The position numbers and the translations under genes are program-made. The notes under the pieces are model-generated. The model saw only the letters and a list, made by a program, of their open reading frames with translations, was not told the origin of the DNA and ran no database searches. A stretch of 64,000 nt of DNA from JBOHDX01 sp050700835 (GTDB lineage: Bacteria > Actinomycetota > Actinomycetes > Propionibacteriales > Nocardioidaceae), in contig JBOHDX010000026.1 of NCBI GenBank assembly GCA_050700835.1, forward strand, positions 1 to 64,000, given 5' to 3'. Shown in pieces: positions 17,243 to 26,657 of this stretch. Every line of letters starts with the position of its first letter. Positions within the stretch are counted from its first letter, which is position 1.

Positions 17243-18312
17243 CCGCCGTCGACCTGCCGACCCCGGCCCTCGCCCGGGACGGTCTCACCGGCGTACCGGC
17301 GACCGACGAAGCCCAGAACCGCAAGGACTTCACGTCCGACCAGGAGGTTCGCTGGTGTCCCGGTTGCGGCGACTACGCCGTGCTCGCGGCGGTGCAGGGC
17401 TTCCTGCCCGAGTTGGGGCTGCGCCGGGAGAACATGGTGTTCGTGTCCGGGATCGGTTGTGCTGCCCGGTTCCCCTACTACCTCAACACCTACGGGATGC
17501 ATTCCATCCACGGCCGGGCGCCGACGATCGCCACCGGGCTCGCCGTCTCCCGACCGGATCTCTCGGTGTGGGTCGTCACCGGTGACGGCGACGCGCTGTC
17601 GATCGGGGGCAACCACCTGATCCATGCCCTTCGGCGCAACGTCAACCTGACGATCCTGTTGTTCAACAACCGGATCTACGGCCTGACGAAGGGGCAATAC
17701 TCCCCGACATCCGAGCCGGGCAAGGTCACGAAGTCGACGCCCATGGGTTCCCTGGACATGCCGTTCAACCCGATGTCGCTGGCGCTCGGGGCCGAGGCGA
17801 CGTTTGTCGCCCGCACGATCGACTCCGACCGAAAGCATCTGACGTCGGTGCTGCGCGAGGCGGCGGCGCACCGCGGAACGGCGCTGGTGGAGATCTACCA
17901 GAACTGCCCCATCTTCAATGACGGAGCGTTCGACGCGCTCAAGGACAAGGACAGCCGAGACCACGCCGTCATCCCGCTCGAGCACGGCGAGCCGGTGCGG
18001 TTCGGTCCGGACGGCGAGCACGGCTTGGTCCGGACCGACGCCGGCGTCGAAGTCGTCGAAGTCGCCACCGTGGGAGCCGAAGCGTTGCTTGTGCACGACG
18101 CGCACGCCGACGACCCGACGACCGCGTTCGCGTTGTCGCGACTCACCGACGCGGGACGGGTGGAGCGTGCCCCGATCGGCATCTTCCGTCAGGTCGAGCG
18201 CCCGACGTACGACGATCTCGCGCGCGAGCAGGTGACCACGGCGGTCGCCGAGCGCGGCGACGGTGACCTGGAGACGCTGATCGCGGGCAAGGACACCTGG
18301 ACGGTCGACTGA
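17239..18312 (+). CDS. korB: 2-oxoglutarate:ferredoxin oxidoreductase, beta subunit
   Basis: 357 aa. Cluster ligands C40 and C43 (RWCPGCGD), C74 (GIGCAARF) and a cysteine in IYQNCPIFND fit the single 4Fe-4S cluster of this family. The thiamine diphosphate motif runs from GDGDALSIGGNH (115-126) to LFNN (141-144). ATGA overlap with korA implies coupled translation and fixed stoichiometry. The low-potential electrons it releases could enter the NuoEFG-less complex I encoded next door. Confidence 0.94.
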   Translation: MTAVDLPTPALARDGLTGVPATDEAQNRKDFTSDQEVRWCPGCGDYAVLAAVQGFLPELGLRRENMVFVSGIGCAARFPYYLNTYGMHSIHGRAPTIATGLAVSRPDLSVWVVTGDGDALSIGGNHLIHALRRNVNLTILLFNNRIYGLTKGQYSPTSEPGKVTKSTPMGSLDMPFNPMSLALGAEATFVARTIDSDRKHLTSVLREAAAHRGTALVEIYQNCPIFNDGAFDALKDKDSRDHAVIPLEHGEPVRFGPDGEHGLVRTDAGVEVVEVATVGAEALLVHDAHADDPTTAFALSRLTDAGRVERAPIGIFRQVERPTYDDLAREQVTTAVAERGDGDLETLIAGKDTWTVD

Positions 18313-18337
18313 CGTCGCGGCAGTCCGCGATCTGAGA

Positions 18338-18364
18338 CAGGAGTCAAACTGCTCGACACTCCTG
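18338..18364. terminator. Hairpin after korB
   Basis: CAGGAGT (18338-18344) and ACTCCTG (18358-18364) make a perfect 7-bp stem with a 13-base loop. There is no T tract. It overlaps the promoter of the next gene, so attenuation or termination are both only possible. Confidence 0.35.
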
Positions 18365-18380
18365 ACTAGCCCGGTACGAT
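18353..18380 (+). promoter_or_regulatory. rarD promoter, leaderless
   Basis: TCGACA (18353-18358), a 16-base spacer and TACGAT (18375-18380) form a fair sigma-70 promoter. The GTG start at 18388 lies 7 bases after the -10, at the expected transcription start. Confidence 0.5.
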
Positions 18381-18387
18381 GAGGTTC

Positions 18388-19308
18388 GTGAGTGAGCAGC
18401 GCCGCGGCCTTCTGATGGGCGTGCTGGCGTACGTCGCGTGGGGCTTGTTCCCGCTCTACTGGCCGCTGCTCAAGCCGGCCGGCGCGATCGAGATCCTCGC
18501 CAGCCGGATCATCTGGTCCCTGGTGTTCGTTGCGGTTGCTCTGTCCGTGACCGCCCGGTGGGGCAGGATCCGCCCGATCCTGGCCGACGTGAGACGGCTG
18601 CGGTTCATCGCGGTCGGAGCCGTCGTGATCGCGGTCAACTGGGGCACCTACATCTGGGCGGTGAACAACGACCACGTGGTGGAGTCGTCGCTGGGCTACT
18701 TCATCAACCCGCTGGTCACCATCCTGATGGGCGTGCTCATCCTCGGGGAGCGGATGCGACCGGTGCAGTGGGCGGCGTTGGCCGTCGCAGCCGCCGCCGT
18801 CGTCGAGCTGACGATCGACTACGGACGGCTGCCGTGGATCGCGTTGACGCTGGCGTTCAGCTTCGGCACGTACGGCCTGATGAAGAAGAAGGCCGCGGTC
18901 GGCGCGGTCGAGGGACTCACCCTCGAGACGCTGACGCTCGCCCCGCTGGCACTGATCTACCTGGGGTACAGCCAAGCCGCTGGGACCGCGACGTTCGCGC
19001 ACGACGGCTGGCTGAACGCCGTGCTGATCGCCGGCACCGGTGCAGTGACCGCGATCCCGCTGCTGCTGTTCGGCGGCTCGGCGACCCGCATCCCGCTGAC
19101 CATGGTGGGGATCTTGCAGTACATCGCCCCGATCATGCAGTTTGCGTTCGGTCTGCTGGTGTTCCACGAAGCCATGACGACCGCTCGCTGGGTGGGCTTC
19201 GCCCTGGTGTGGTTGGCCCTGGTGGCGATCACCGGCGAAGCGATGACCACGCGGCGGCGCAGGTCGCGACGCGCCGCGCAGGCCGAGCTCGAGCCGGTCG
19301 GCGGCTGA
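18388..19308 (+). CDS. rarD: EamA-family transporter, RarD type
   Basis: 306 aa, about ten transmembrane helices in two EamA repeats. Blocks such as VLAYVAWGLFPLYWPLLKPA, NWGTYIWAVNNDHVVESSLG and LQYIAPIMQFAFGLLVFHE are typical of the RarD subfamily (annotated as chloramphenicol-sensitive, substrate unknown). A basic tail RRRRSRRAAQ follows the last helix. ATG 18379 is inside the -10 box of the predicted promoter, so GTG 18388 is preferred. Confidence 0.88.
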   Translation: MSEQRRGLLMGVLAYVAWGLFPLYWPLLKPAGAIEILASRIIWSLVFVAVALSVTARWGRIRPILADVRRLRFIAVGAVVIAVNWGTYIWAVNNDHVVESSLGYFINPLVTILMGVLILGERMRPVQWAALAVAAAAVVELTIDYGRLPWIALTLAFSFGTYGLMKKKAAVGAVEGLTLETLTLAPLALIYLGYSQAAGTATFAHDGWLNAVLIAGTGAVTAIPLLLFGGSATRIPLTMVGILQYIAPIMQFAFGLLVFHEAMTTARWVGFALVWLALVAITGEAMTTRRRRSRRAAQAELEPVGG

Positions 19309-19313
19309 CCCGG

Positions 19314-19400
19314 CCAAAACCGCGGACCGCCGGGCCACAAGCCGCGGATCGGCGGGCCACAACCCGCGGATCGCCGGGCCACAAGGCGCGGATCAGCCGG
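19314..19400. repeat. 22-bp tandem repeat, four units
   Basis: Units begin at 19314 (21 bp), 19335, 19357 and 19379. Each has the form CCACAA, then a CCGCGGAT core, then a GGCGGG-like end. The last unit runs into the stop and final codons of the polyprenyl synthase gene (stop 19393). The array lies between convergent genes. The same family recurs at 57440-57571. Confidence 0.85.
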
Positions 19401-20421
19401 TGCGGGTGGTGACGACGTCGCACAGCGCCGCCAGCGCGTCGCGAGCGGGACCGGGCGGCAGCCCCTGCACGAACGTGCGCGCCTCGTCGGCCACGCCGCG
19501 GACGTACGCCCGCGCCTCGTTCATCGCCGGATGCGCCCGCAGCAGGGCCAGCGCCTCGCGGTGCGACGCGTCGTGGGCCAGGTCGGAGTCGAGCAGCGTG
19601 ACCAGCCGGTGGTCCGCGGGATCGGCGGAGCGGCGGGCCATCAGCACCGGCAGCGTGGGTACGCCTGCGCGCAGATCGGTGCCGGGGGTCTTGCCCAGCT
19701 CACCGGAGTCACTCGCAATGTCGATGATGTCGTCCGACAGCTGGAACGCGGTGCCGATCCGATCGCCGTACTGGATCAGCGCCGCCCGAACAGCCTGCGG
19801 GGCGCCGGCCATCATCGCGCCGAACAACGCCGACGTGGCGATCAACGAGCCGGTCTTGTCCGTCACCACCGACAGGTAGTGGTCGAGCGGGTCCGCGCCG
19901 CCGACCGGACCGAGGGTCTCGCGGATCTGCCCCTGCACGAGGCGGGAGAAGGTGCGCGACTGGATCCGCACCGCCTCGGGGCCCAGGTCGGAGACCAGGT
20001 CCGACGCCCGCGCGAACAGGAAGTCACCGGTCAGGATCGCGACGTTGTTGTCCCAACGGGCGTTGGCCGACAGGGCACCACGCCGCAGTGACGCCTCGTC
20101 CATCACGTCGTCGTGGTACAGCGTCGCCACGTGGGTCAACTCCACGACGAGGGCCGACGAGACGATGCCGTCGGCCTTTGGGTCGCCGAACTCAGCGGCC
20201 AGCAGCACCAGCAGCGGACGGATCCGCTTGCCGCCCGCGGACAGCAGGTGTCTGGCGGCTTCGGTGACGAAGTCGGCCTCACTTGTCACGGCGTCGAACA
20301 ACCGCTGCTCGACGTCGGCCATCCGCTCTCGGATGTGCGCCTCGAACACAGGGTCGTCGAACGGCAGCCCCAGGCTGGGGGGCGCCGCCGGCCCGGTGGT
20401 GCTCACAGCGTCTGGGCGCAT
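19393..20421 (-). CDS. Polyprenyl diphosphate synthase for menaquinone tail
   Basis: 342 aa, all-trans class. GGKRIRP (63-69), the first Asp-rich motif DDVMD (104-108, in LYHDDVMDEASLRRG) and the second motif DDIID (230-234, in FQLSDDIIDI) are intact. It condenses isopentenyl diphosphate units to a long allylic diphosphate. The location 17 bases after nuoN in a menaquinone-rich region points to the menaquinone side chain; chain length cannot be read off safely. ATG 20421 is used, with GTG 20406 as alternative. The final codons lie within the 22-bp repeat array. Confidence 0.9.
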   Translation of the reverse strand: MRPDAVSTTGPAAPPSLGLPFDDPVFEAHIRERMADVEQRLFDAVTSEADFVTEAARHLLSAGGKRIRPLLVLLAAEFGDPKADGIVSSALVVELTHVATLYHDDVMDEASLRRGALSANARWDNNVAILTGDFLFARASDLVSDLGPEAVRIQSRTFSRLVQGQIRETLGPVGGADPLDHYLSVVTDKTGSLIATSALFGAMMAGAPQAVRAALIQYGDRIGTAFQLSDDIIDIASDSGELGKTPGTDLRAGVPTLPVLMARRSADPADHRLVTLLDSDLAHDASHREALALLRAHPAMNEARAYVRGVADEARTFVQGLPPGPARDALAALCDVVTTRTG

Positions 20422-20438
20422 CTGGACATCACCGATCT

Positions 20439-22052
20439 TCAGCGTACGAACGCGCCGGCCGAGTGCACGAGGTCGAGCACCGGTCCCGGAACGATACCGA
20501 GCACCGCGGTGGCCAGGGCGGTGACGCCGACCATCGACGTGGTGAGGAAGCTCGGCACGGTCACGGTCGGCCCGTCCCCAACAGGGTCGGAGAAGAACAT
20601 CAGCACGATGACCCGCACGTAGAAGAAGGCGGCCACGACGCTGGCGACCACCGCGACGATGACCAGCGGCCAGGCGCCGCCGGACCAGGCCGCGGTGAAC
20701 ACGATCCACTTGCTGGTGAAGCCACTCGTCAGTGGGATCCCGGCGAAGGCCAACAGGAAGAAGGCGAAGATGCCCGCCAGCACCGGCGCCTCCTTCCCGA
20801 GCCCGGCCCACCGAGACAAGTGCGTCGCCTCGCCGCCGGCGTCTCGCACCATGGTGACGACGGCGAATGCGCCGATGGTCGAGAAGCCGTAGGCCGTGAG
20901 GTAGAACAGCACGCTCGACAGGCTCGTGACGCGTCCGTTGCCGCCGAAGACACCGGCGAACCCGACCAGCACGAAGCCGGCATGCGCGATCGAGGAGTAC
21001 GCCAGCATCCGCTTGATGTCGGTCTGCGTGATCGCGATGACCGAGCCGACCACCATGGTGAGGATGGCGACGATCCAGATCATCGGCCGCCAGTCCCACT
21101 GCGCGCCGCCGAGACCGACGTAGAAGACCCGCAGCAACGCACCGAAGGCGGCGATCTTGGTGCAGGCGGCCATGAAGCCGGTCACCTGCGTGGGCGCGCC
21201 CTGGTAGACGTCCGGCGTCCAGGCGTGGAACGGCGCGGCGCCGACCTTGAACAACAGCCCCACCGCGATCAGGGCCATGCCGGCCAGGAGCAGGTCCTGG
21301 CTACCGGCTCGGTTGCTGATCGCCTGGTCGATCCCGGCCATCGTGAACGTGCCGGCGTAGCCGTAGACGAGCGCGATGCCGTACAGGAAGAACGCCGACG
21401 AGAACGCGCCGAGCAGGAAGTACTTCATCGCGGCTTCCTGGCTGAGCAGCCGGCGCCGTCGAGCGAGGCCACACAGGAGGTACAACGGCAGCGACAGCAC
21501 CTCGAGCCCGACGAACATCGTGAGCAGGTCGTTCGACGCGGGGAACATCATCATGCCGCCGATGGCGAACATGACAAGCGGGAACACCTCGGTGTGCTCG
21601 ATGCCGGCGGTGGAGGCCTCGCGCTCTGCGTCGGTGCCCGGCAGCGCGGCGGCCTGTCCGGCGAATGCGGTGACGCCGCCCTCCAGGCTGCGCTCGGCGA
21701 ACAGCAGGATCGAGATGATCGAGAAGACCAGCAGGATCCCCCACAAGAAGGTCGTCGGCCCGTCGACGGTCAGGGCGCTCTCGGCGACGACGGCACCCCG
21801 CGCCGCGATCGATCCGGGCGCCTGACCGAGTCCCGTCCCCACCAAGATCGTGCCCATAAGGGCCGCCGCCAGACCTACCACGGCCACGCCCACCTGCGAC
21901 AGATAGCGGTACGCCCGCGGCACCGCGGCCTCGATGAGAACGCCCACCATCGCGACCCCGAACACGATCAGGATCGGGTAGAGCTGGGAGTACTCGATGT
22001 GCGGTGACGTGAATGACAGGTTCGCCGTCATGATCTGGGCCGAGGCGCTCAC
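20439..22052 (-). CDS. nuoN: NADH-quinone oxidoreductase subunit N, cluster 2
   Basis: 537 aa proton-pumping membrane subunit, last of the complete operon. It contains FKVGAAPFHAWTPDVYQGAP and KRMLAYSSIAHAGFVLVGFA. GTG 22052 overlaps the nuoM stop (GTGA); ATG 22033 (MTANLSF) is an alternative. The loop with EREASTAGIEHTEVFP is longer than in cluster 1. Confidence 0.93.
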   Translation of the reverse strand: MSASAQIMTANLSFTSPHIEYSQLYPILIVFGVAMVGVLIEAAVPRAYRYLSQVGVAVVGLAAALMGTILVGTGLGQAPGSIAARGAVVAESALTVDGPTTFLWGILLVFSIISILLFAERSLEGGVTAFAGQAAALPGTDAEREASTAGIEHTEVFPLVMFAIGGMMMFPASNDLLTMFVGLEVLSLPLYLLCGLARRRRLLSQEAAMKYFLLGAFSSAFFLYGIALVYGYAGTFTMAGIDQAISNRAGSQDLLLAGMALIAVGLLFKVGAAPFHAWTPDVYQGAPTQVTGFMAACTKIAAFGALLRVFYVGLGGAQWDWRPMIWIVAILTMVVGSVIAITQTDIKRMLAYSSIAHAGFVLVGFAGVFGGNGRVTSLSSVLFYLTAYGFSTIGAFAVVTMVRDAGGEATHLSRWAGLGKEAPVLAGIFAFFLLAFAGIPLTSGFTSKWIVFTAAWSGGAWPLVIVAVVASVVAAFFYVRVIVLMFFSDPVGDGPTVTVPSFLTTSMVGVTALATAVLGIVPGPVLDLVHSAGAFVR

Positions 22053-23599
22053 GGCTGCGTCTCCTGGTTGGTGGCCGACACCGGGACACTGGGTTGCGGA
22101 TCGTGGACGCCGACGTGGGTCAGCGTGCTGCCGACCGTCGGGTTGATCACCTTCAGCAGCGGCTGTGGGAAGAAGCCGAGGGCGACGATCAGCACCATCA
22201 CCGGCGCCAGCGCGACCTTCTCACGCAGACCCAGGTCGGTGATGCCGACGTTGTCCGCACGAACCGGGCCCGTCATGGTGCGTTGGTACATCCACAGGAT
22301 GTACATCGCCGCAAGCACGATTCCGAGCGTCGCGAACACTGCGGCGGGGATCGAGTGGGTGAAGGTGCCAGCCAACACCAGGAACTCGCTCACGAAGGGC
22401 CCCAGACCGGGCAGTGACAGGCTCGACAGGCCGGCGAGCAGGAACATGCCGGCCAGCACCGGCGCGATCTTCTGGACCCCGCCGAAGTCGGTGATCATCT
22501 TCGAGCCGCGGCGGCTGATCAGGAACCCGGTGACCAGGAACAGCGCGGCCGTGGACATGCCGTGGTTGAACATGTACAGGGTGGCTCCGGCCGTCGACTG
22601 GCTGGTGAAGGCGAAGATGCCCATCACGATGAAGCCGAAGTGGGAGATCGACGTGTAAGCGATCAGGCGCCGGATGTCGTTCTGCCCGATCGCGAGCAGG
22701 GCACCGTAGAGCACGGAGAACACGGCGAAGGCGATGATCACCGGGCTCGCCCAGCGGGATGCCTCGGGGAACAGCTGCAGACAGAACCGGATCATCCCGA
22801 ACGTGCCGATCTTGTCGAGCACGCTGACCAGCAGCACGGAGGTGCCCGGCGTCGCCTCGCTCGCTGCGTCGGGCAGCCAGGTGTGCAGCGGCCACATCGG
22901 TGCTTTGACCGCGAACGCAGCAAAGAAGCCAAGGAACAACCAGCGTCCCGTGGTCTGGCTGATCGGGATGTCGCGCAGCGCCGTCAGCAGGTACGTCGGA
23001 CCGCCTGCGTCGGACGACACGGCGTACAGGCCGATCACCGAGGCGAGCATCAGAAGTCCACCGAGCAGGGAGTAGAGCAGGAACTTCACTGCTGCGTAGG
23101 AGCGCTGTGGCCCGCCGTAGCCGCCGATCAGGAAGTAGATCGGGATCAACGTCGCCTCGAACAACACGTAGAACAAGAACACGTCGGTGGACTCGAAGAC
23201 GCCCAGCGCAAGACCCTCGAGCGCCAGCATCCAGCCGAAGAAGGCGTTGACGCTCCACCGTCCGTTGTCGCCGTCGTTCCACGACGCCAGAATGACCACC
23301 GGCGTCAGGATCGCGGTCATCAGGATCAGGGTGAGGCCGATCCCGTCCACCCCGAGCGCGTAGTGGGCACCGAACGCCTGGATCCACATGTGGTCCTCGA
23401 CGAGCTGGAAGCCGCCCTGGCCACTGCTGTTCGGGTCGTACTGGAAGGCCATCGCCACGGCGACGACGAGAGTGACGAGGGACACGGCGAGGGCCGCCTG
23501 CTTCGTCAGTGCCCCGTTGCGTCCGCGGGGCACGAACAGCACCAGCACGGCGCCGACGATGGGCACCGCCGCGAGCACGGTCAGCCAGGGAAAGCTCAC
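22049..23599 (-). CDS. nuoM: NADH-quinone oxidoreductase subunit M, cluster 2
   Basis: 516 aa antiporter-like subunit. Diagnostic stretches are FYVLFEATLIPIYFLIGGYG, VKAPMWPLHTWLPDAASEAT and IAYTSISHFGFIVMGIFAF. A GGAAGG box precedes GTG 23599. A 55-base gap to nuoL is the largest inside this operon. Confidence 0.94.
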   Translation of the reverse strand: MSFPWLTVLAAVPIVGAVLVLFVPRGRNGALTKQAALAVSLVTLVVAVAMAFQYDPNSSGQGGFQLVEDHMWIQAFGAHYALGVDGIGLTLILMTAILTPVVILASWNDGDNGRWSVNAFFGWMLALEGLALGVFESTDVFLFYVLFEATLIPIYFLIGGYGGPQRSYAAVKFLLYSLLGGLLMLASVIGLYAVSSDAGGPTYLLTALRDIPISQTTGRWLFLGFFAAFAVKAPMWPLHTWLPDAASEATPGTSVLLVSVLDKIGTFGMIRFCLQLFPEASRWASPVIIAFAVFSVLYGALLAIGQNDIRRLIAYTSISHFGFIVMGIFAFTSQSTAGATLYMFNHGMSTAALFLVTGFLISRRGSKMITDFGGVQKIAPVLAGMFLLAGLSSLSLPGLGPFVSEFLVLAGTFTHSIPAAVFATLGIVLAAMYILWMYQRTMTGPVRADNVGITDLGLREKVALAPVMVLIVALGFFPQPLLKVINPTVGSTLTHVGVHDPQPSVPVSATNQETQP

Positions 23600-23654
23600 T
23601 CTTGCACCTTCCTTGACGAGCTCTCGGGTACGGCGGGGGTGACGGGCACCGGAC

Positions 23655-25556
23655 TCACGTCAGGCTCACCGCCAGCACGGCCACGACGACGAGCAGCGCG
23701 CCGCCGAACATCGCCAAGGCGTAGGACCGCACGAAGCCGGTCTGCAGCCGGCGCATCCGGCCGGACGAGCCGCCGATCAACGCGGCGAGGCCGTTGACGC
23801 CGCCGTCCACACCACGGTTGTCCAGGTAGACCAACGAGCGGGTGAGGTACTGGCCCGGGCGCATGAACACCGCCTCGTTGAACGCGTCGCCGTACAGGTC
23901 GGCACGTGCGGCCTTCGTGAACGCCGAGACGCGGACGGGAGCCGTGCCGGCGATCCTGCGTCCGCGTGAGTAGAGCAGCACGGCGACCGCGATGCCCACG
24001 GCGACGAACAGCAGCACGATCCCACTCAGCGCGAGGCTCGGGATCGACAGGTGCTCCTGCGGAGGCGGACCGGTCACGGGAGCGAGCCAGTTGACGATCC
24101 AGTTGCCGGCGATCAGCACGCCACCCAGCACCGAGAGCGCGGCCAGGATGATCAGCGGAGTGGTCATGACTGGCGGCGACTCGTGCGGGTGCACGTCGTC
24201 TCGCCAGCGCTTCTCGCCGAAGAACGTCATCAGCATCAGCCGGGTCATGTAGAACGCAGTGATGCCCGCGCCCAGCATCGCCCCGAGACCTATCCACACA
24301 CTGTCGCCGAAGGCCGCCTCGATGATCTTGTCCTTGGACCAGAAGCCGGCGAAGCCGGGGAACCCGATGATCGCGAGGTAGCCCATCGCGAACGTGACGA
24401 ACGTGACCGGCAGCGCCGACCGCAGCGCACCGTAGTGCCGCATGTCGACGTCGTCGTCCATGCCGTGCATCACCGAGCCGGCGCCGAGGAACATGTTGGC
24501 CTTGAAGAAGCCGTGCGTGAGCAGATGGAAGATCGCGAACGCGTAGCCCGCGGGGCCGATGCCGGCGGCCAGCATCATGTAGCCGATCTGGCTCATCGTC
24601 GAGCCCGCCAGAGCCTTCTTGATGTCGTCCTTGGCGCACCCGATGATCGCGCCGAACAGCAGCGTCACCAAGCCCACGGCGACGACCCCGGTGCGGGCCC
24701 ATGAGCTGGCGTCGAAGATGTAGCTGGACCGGACGACGATGTAGACACCCGCTGTCACCATGGTGGCCGCGTGGATCAGCGCGGACACCGGCGTGGGGCC
24801 CTCCATCGCGTCCAGCAGCCAACTCTGCAGCGGCACCTGCGCCGACTTGCCGCACGCGCCGAGCAGCAGCAGCAGGCCGAGGGCCGTCGATGTGGCGTAC
24901 GACGTGTGGGGCATGCCCGCGGCGACGTCCCGGAACGACGTGCTGGAGAACGTCGCGAACATCAGCATCAGGGCAAGTGCCATGCCGACGTCACCGACCC
25001 GGTTCACGACGAAAGCCTTCTTGGCGGCCACGGCCGCGGAGTTCTTGAACTGCCAGAAGCCGATCAGGAGGTACGACGCCAGACCGACGCCCTCCCAGCC
25101 GAGGAACACGCCCACGTAGTTGTTGGCGAGCACCAGGGTGAGCATCGACGCGATGAACAGGTTGAGGTAGGCGAAGAACCGTCGCCGCTCCGTGTCGTGC
25201 GCCATGTAACCGACCGAGTAGACGTGGATCAACGACCCGACCCCGGTGATCAGCAGCACGAACAAGGCCGACAGCGGGTCGTACAAGATGCCGATGTCGA
25301 CCTTGAAGTTGCCGGCATGGAACCACGTGTAGAGCGTCTGCCCGAGGGCGCGCTGGCTCTGGTCGCGCGACAGGAGCGAGACGAACATCCACAGTCCGAG
25401 CACGAAGGACACGATCGGAGCGATGCAGCCGAGCAGGTGTCCCCACCGGTCGGTGCGCCGGCCACCCAACAACAGGGCGGCCGCGCTCGCCAACGGGATC
25501 ACGATCAGCAGCCACGAGGCTGTGAAGATGCCGTCGGCACTCGACAGTGGGTTCAC
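23655..25556 (-). CDS. nuoL: NADH-quinone oxidoreductase subunit L, cluster 2
   Basis: 633 aa. It has LGWEGVGLASYLLIGFWQFK, KSAQVPLQSWLLDAMEGPTP and VSALIHAATMVTAGVYIVVR, then a long C-terminal helix region ending in a membrane segment (FGGALLVVVAVLAVSLT). The GTG start at 25556 lies 13 bases after the nuoK stop, with GGAG upstream. Confidence 0.94.
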   Translation of the reverse strand: MNPLSSADGIFTASWLLIVIPLASAAALLLGGRRTDRWGHLLGCIAPIVSFVLGLWMFVSLLSRDQSQRALGQTLYTWFHAGNFKVDIGILYDPLSALFVLLITGVGSLIHVYSVGYMAHDTERRRFFAYLNLFIASMLTLVLANNYVGVFLGWEGVGLASYLLIGFWQFKNSAAVAAKKAFVVNRVGDVGMALALMLMFATFSSTSFRDVAAGMPHTSYATSTALGLLLLLGACGKSAQVPLQSWLLDAMEGPTPVSALIHAATMVTAGVYIVVRSSYIFDASSWARTGVVAVGLVTLLFGAIIGCAKDDIKKALAGSTMSQIGYMMLAAGIGPAGYAFAIFHLLTHGFFKANMFLGAGSVMHGMDDDVDMRHYGALRSALPVTFVTFAMGYLAIIGFPGFAGFWSKDKIIEAAFGDSVWIGLGAMLGAGITAFYMTRLMLMTFFGEKRWRDDVHPHESPPVMTTPLIILAALSVLGGVLIAGNWIVNWLAPVTGPPPQEHLSIPSLALSGIVLLFVAVGIAVAVLLYSRGRRIAGTAPVRVSAFTKAARADLYGDAFNEAVFMRPGQYLTRSLVYLDNRGVDGGVNGLAALIGGSSGRMRRLQTGFVRSYALAMFGGALLVVVAVLAVSLT

Positions 25557-25569
25557 GGGGGCTGGCTCC

Positions 25570-25869
25570 TCAGTACTTCAGCAGGCTCGCGTCGTCGACA
25601 GAGGCCGAGCGGCGGGTACGGAAGATCGACATGATGATCGCGAGTCCGACGACGACCTCGGCGGCCGCGACCACCATCACGAAGAACGCCGCGATCTGCC
25701 CGTCGAGGTTGCCGTTGACCCGGGCGAACGTGACGAACGCGAGGTTGGCGGCGTTCAGCATCAGCTCGATGCACATGAACACCACGATCGCGTTGCGGCG
25801 CACCAGGACGCCGAACGCGCCGATGGTGAAGAGCAACGCGCTCAGAGTCAGGAACGGTGTGGCGCTCAT
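25570..25869 (-). CDS. nuoK: NADH-quinone oxidoreductase subunit K, cluster 2
   Basis: 99 aa, three helices. RRNAIVVFMCIELMLNAANL and VMVVAAAEVVVGLAIIM carry the two conserved membrane glutamates. ATG 25869 overlaps the nuoJ stop by 4 bases. Confidence 0.94.
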   Translation of the reverse strand: MSATPFLTLSALLFTIGAFGVLVRRNAIVVFMCIELMLNAANLAFVTFARVNGNLDGQIAAFFVMVVAAAEVVVGLAIIMSIFRTRRSASVDDASLLKY

Positions 25870-26657
25870 GGCTGTTCTCCGCCTTCGTCGGGGCCGCGGG
25901 TTGACGTCTCGGAGTCGTCGAGCTGGGTCAGCGTTCGACCGACGTCGCCGATCAGCGTCCGACGCACCGTGCCGCGGGCCTGCAGGACCCGGGAGATCGA
26001 CGCCGGCGCCGCGCTGCCGTCCGGCAGCAGGGCCGGGGTGTCGACCGCATTGTGCCGGGCATAGACCCCTGGCGTGGGCAGTGGTCCGAGCGGCTTGCCG
26101 CTGCTGGCGTACGCGCGCAGCCGCTGTTCGGCGAGGTCGCGCTGGGTCAGCTTGGCGGTGAGACGCTCGCGATGCGCCAGCACCATCGCACCGAGAGCCG
26201 CGGTGATCAGCAGCGCGCTGGTGGCTTCGAAGGCGAAGACGTAGCGGGAGAACAGCAGCTTCGCGATGCCTGGGACGTTGCCGGAGGGCAGGTTCGTGGT
26301 GGTGAAGCCGACGATGGTCCCGACCGACGTCTGGGCGACTCCCAAGGCGATCACGATGCCGAACAGCACGCCGACGACGAGGGCGGCGAGGCGTTGGCCC
26401 TTGATGGTCTCGATCACGGAGTCGGCCGAGTCCACCCCGACCAGCATCAGCACGAACAGGAACAGCATCAGGATGGCGCCGGTGTAGACGATGATCTGCA
26501 CGGCGAAGAGGAACGGCGCGTTCTGGACGGCGTACAGGACGGCCAGCGAGATCATGATGACGGCGAGCAGCATCGCCGAGTGGACAGCCTTGCGGGCCAG
26601 GACCATGCCGAGCGCTGCGAGCACCATGATCGGGGCGAGGATCCAGAACGCGATCAC
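25866..26657 (-). CDS. nuoJ: NADH-quinone oxidoreductase subunit J, cluster 2
   Basis: 263 aa. The membrane half contains VQIIVYTGAILMLFLFVLML. About 95 hydrophilic C-terminal residues follow (from about AHRERLTAKLTQRDLAEQRL), a tail common to actinobacterial NuoJ. GTG 26657 overlaps the nuoI stop. Confidence 0.93.
   Translation of the reverse strand: MIAFWILAPIMVLAALGMVLARKAVHSAMLLAVIMISLAVLYAVQNAPFLFAVQIIVYTGAILMLFLFVLMLVGVDSADSVIETIKGQRLAALVVGVLFGIVIALGVAQTSVGTIVGFTTTNLPSGNVPGIAKLLFSRYVFAFEATSALLITAALGAMVLAHRERLTAKLTQRDLAEQRLRAYASSGKPLGPLPTPGVYARHNAVDTPALLPDGSAAPASISRVLQARGTVRRTLIGDVGRTLTQLDDSETSTRGPDEGGEQP

Noticed and set aside
17146..19362. 738-codon open frame on the minus strand
   Set aside because: It lies opposite korB and rarD and its translation is rich in Arg, Asp, His and Gln without any motif.
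20283..22007. 574-codon open frame on the plus strand
   Set aside because: It is opposite nuoN and the polyprenyl synthase; composition of a shadow frame.
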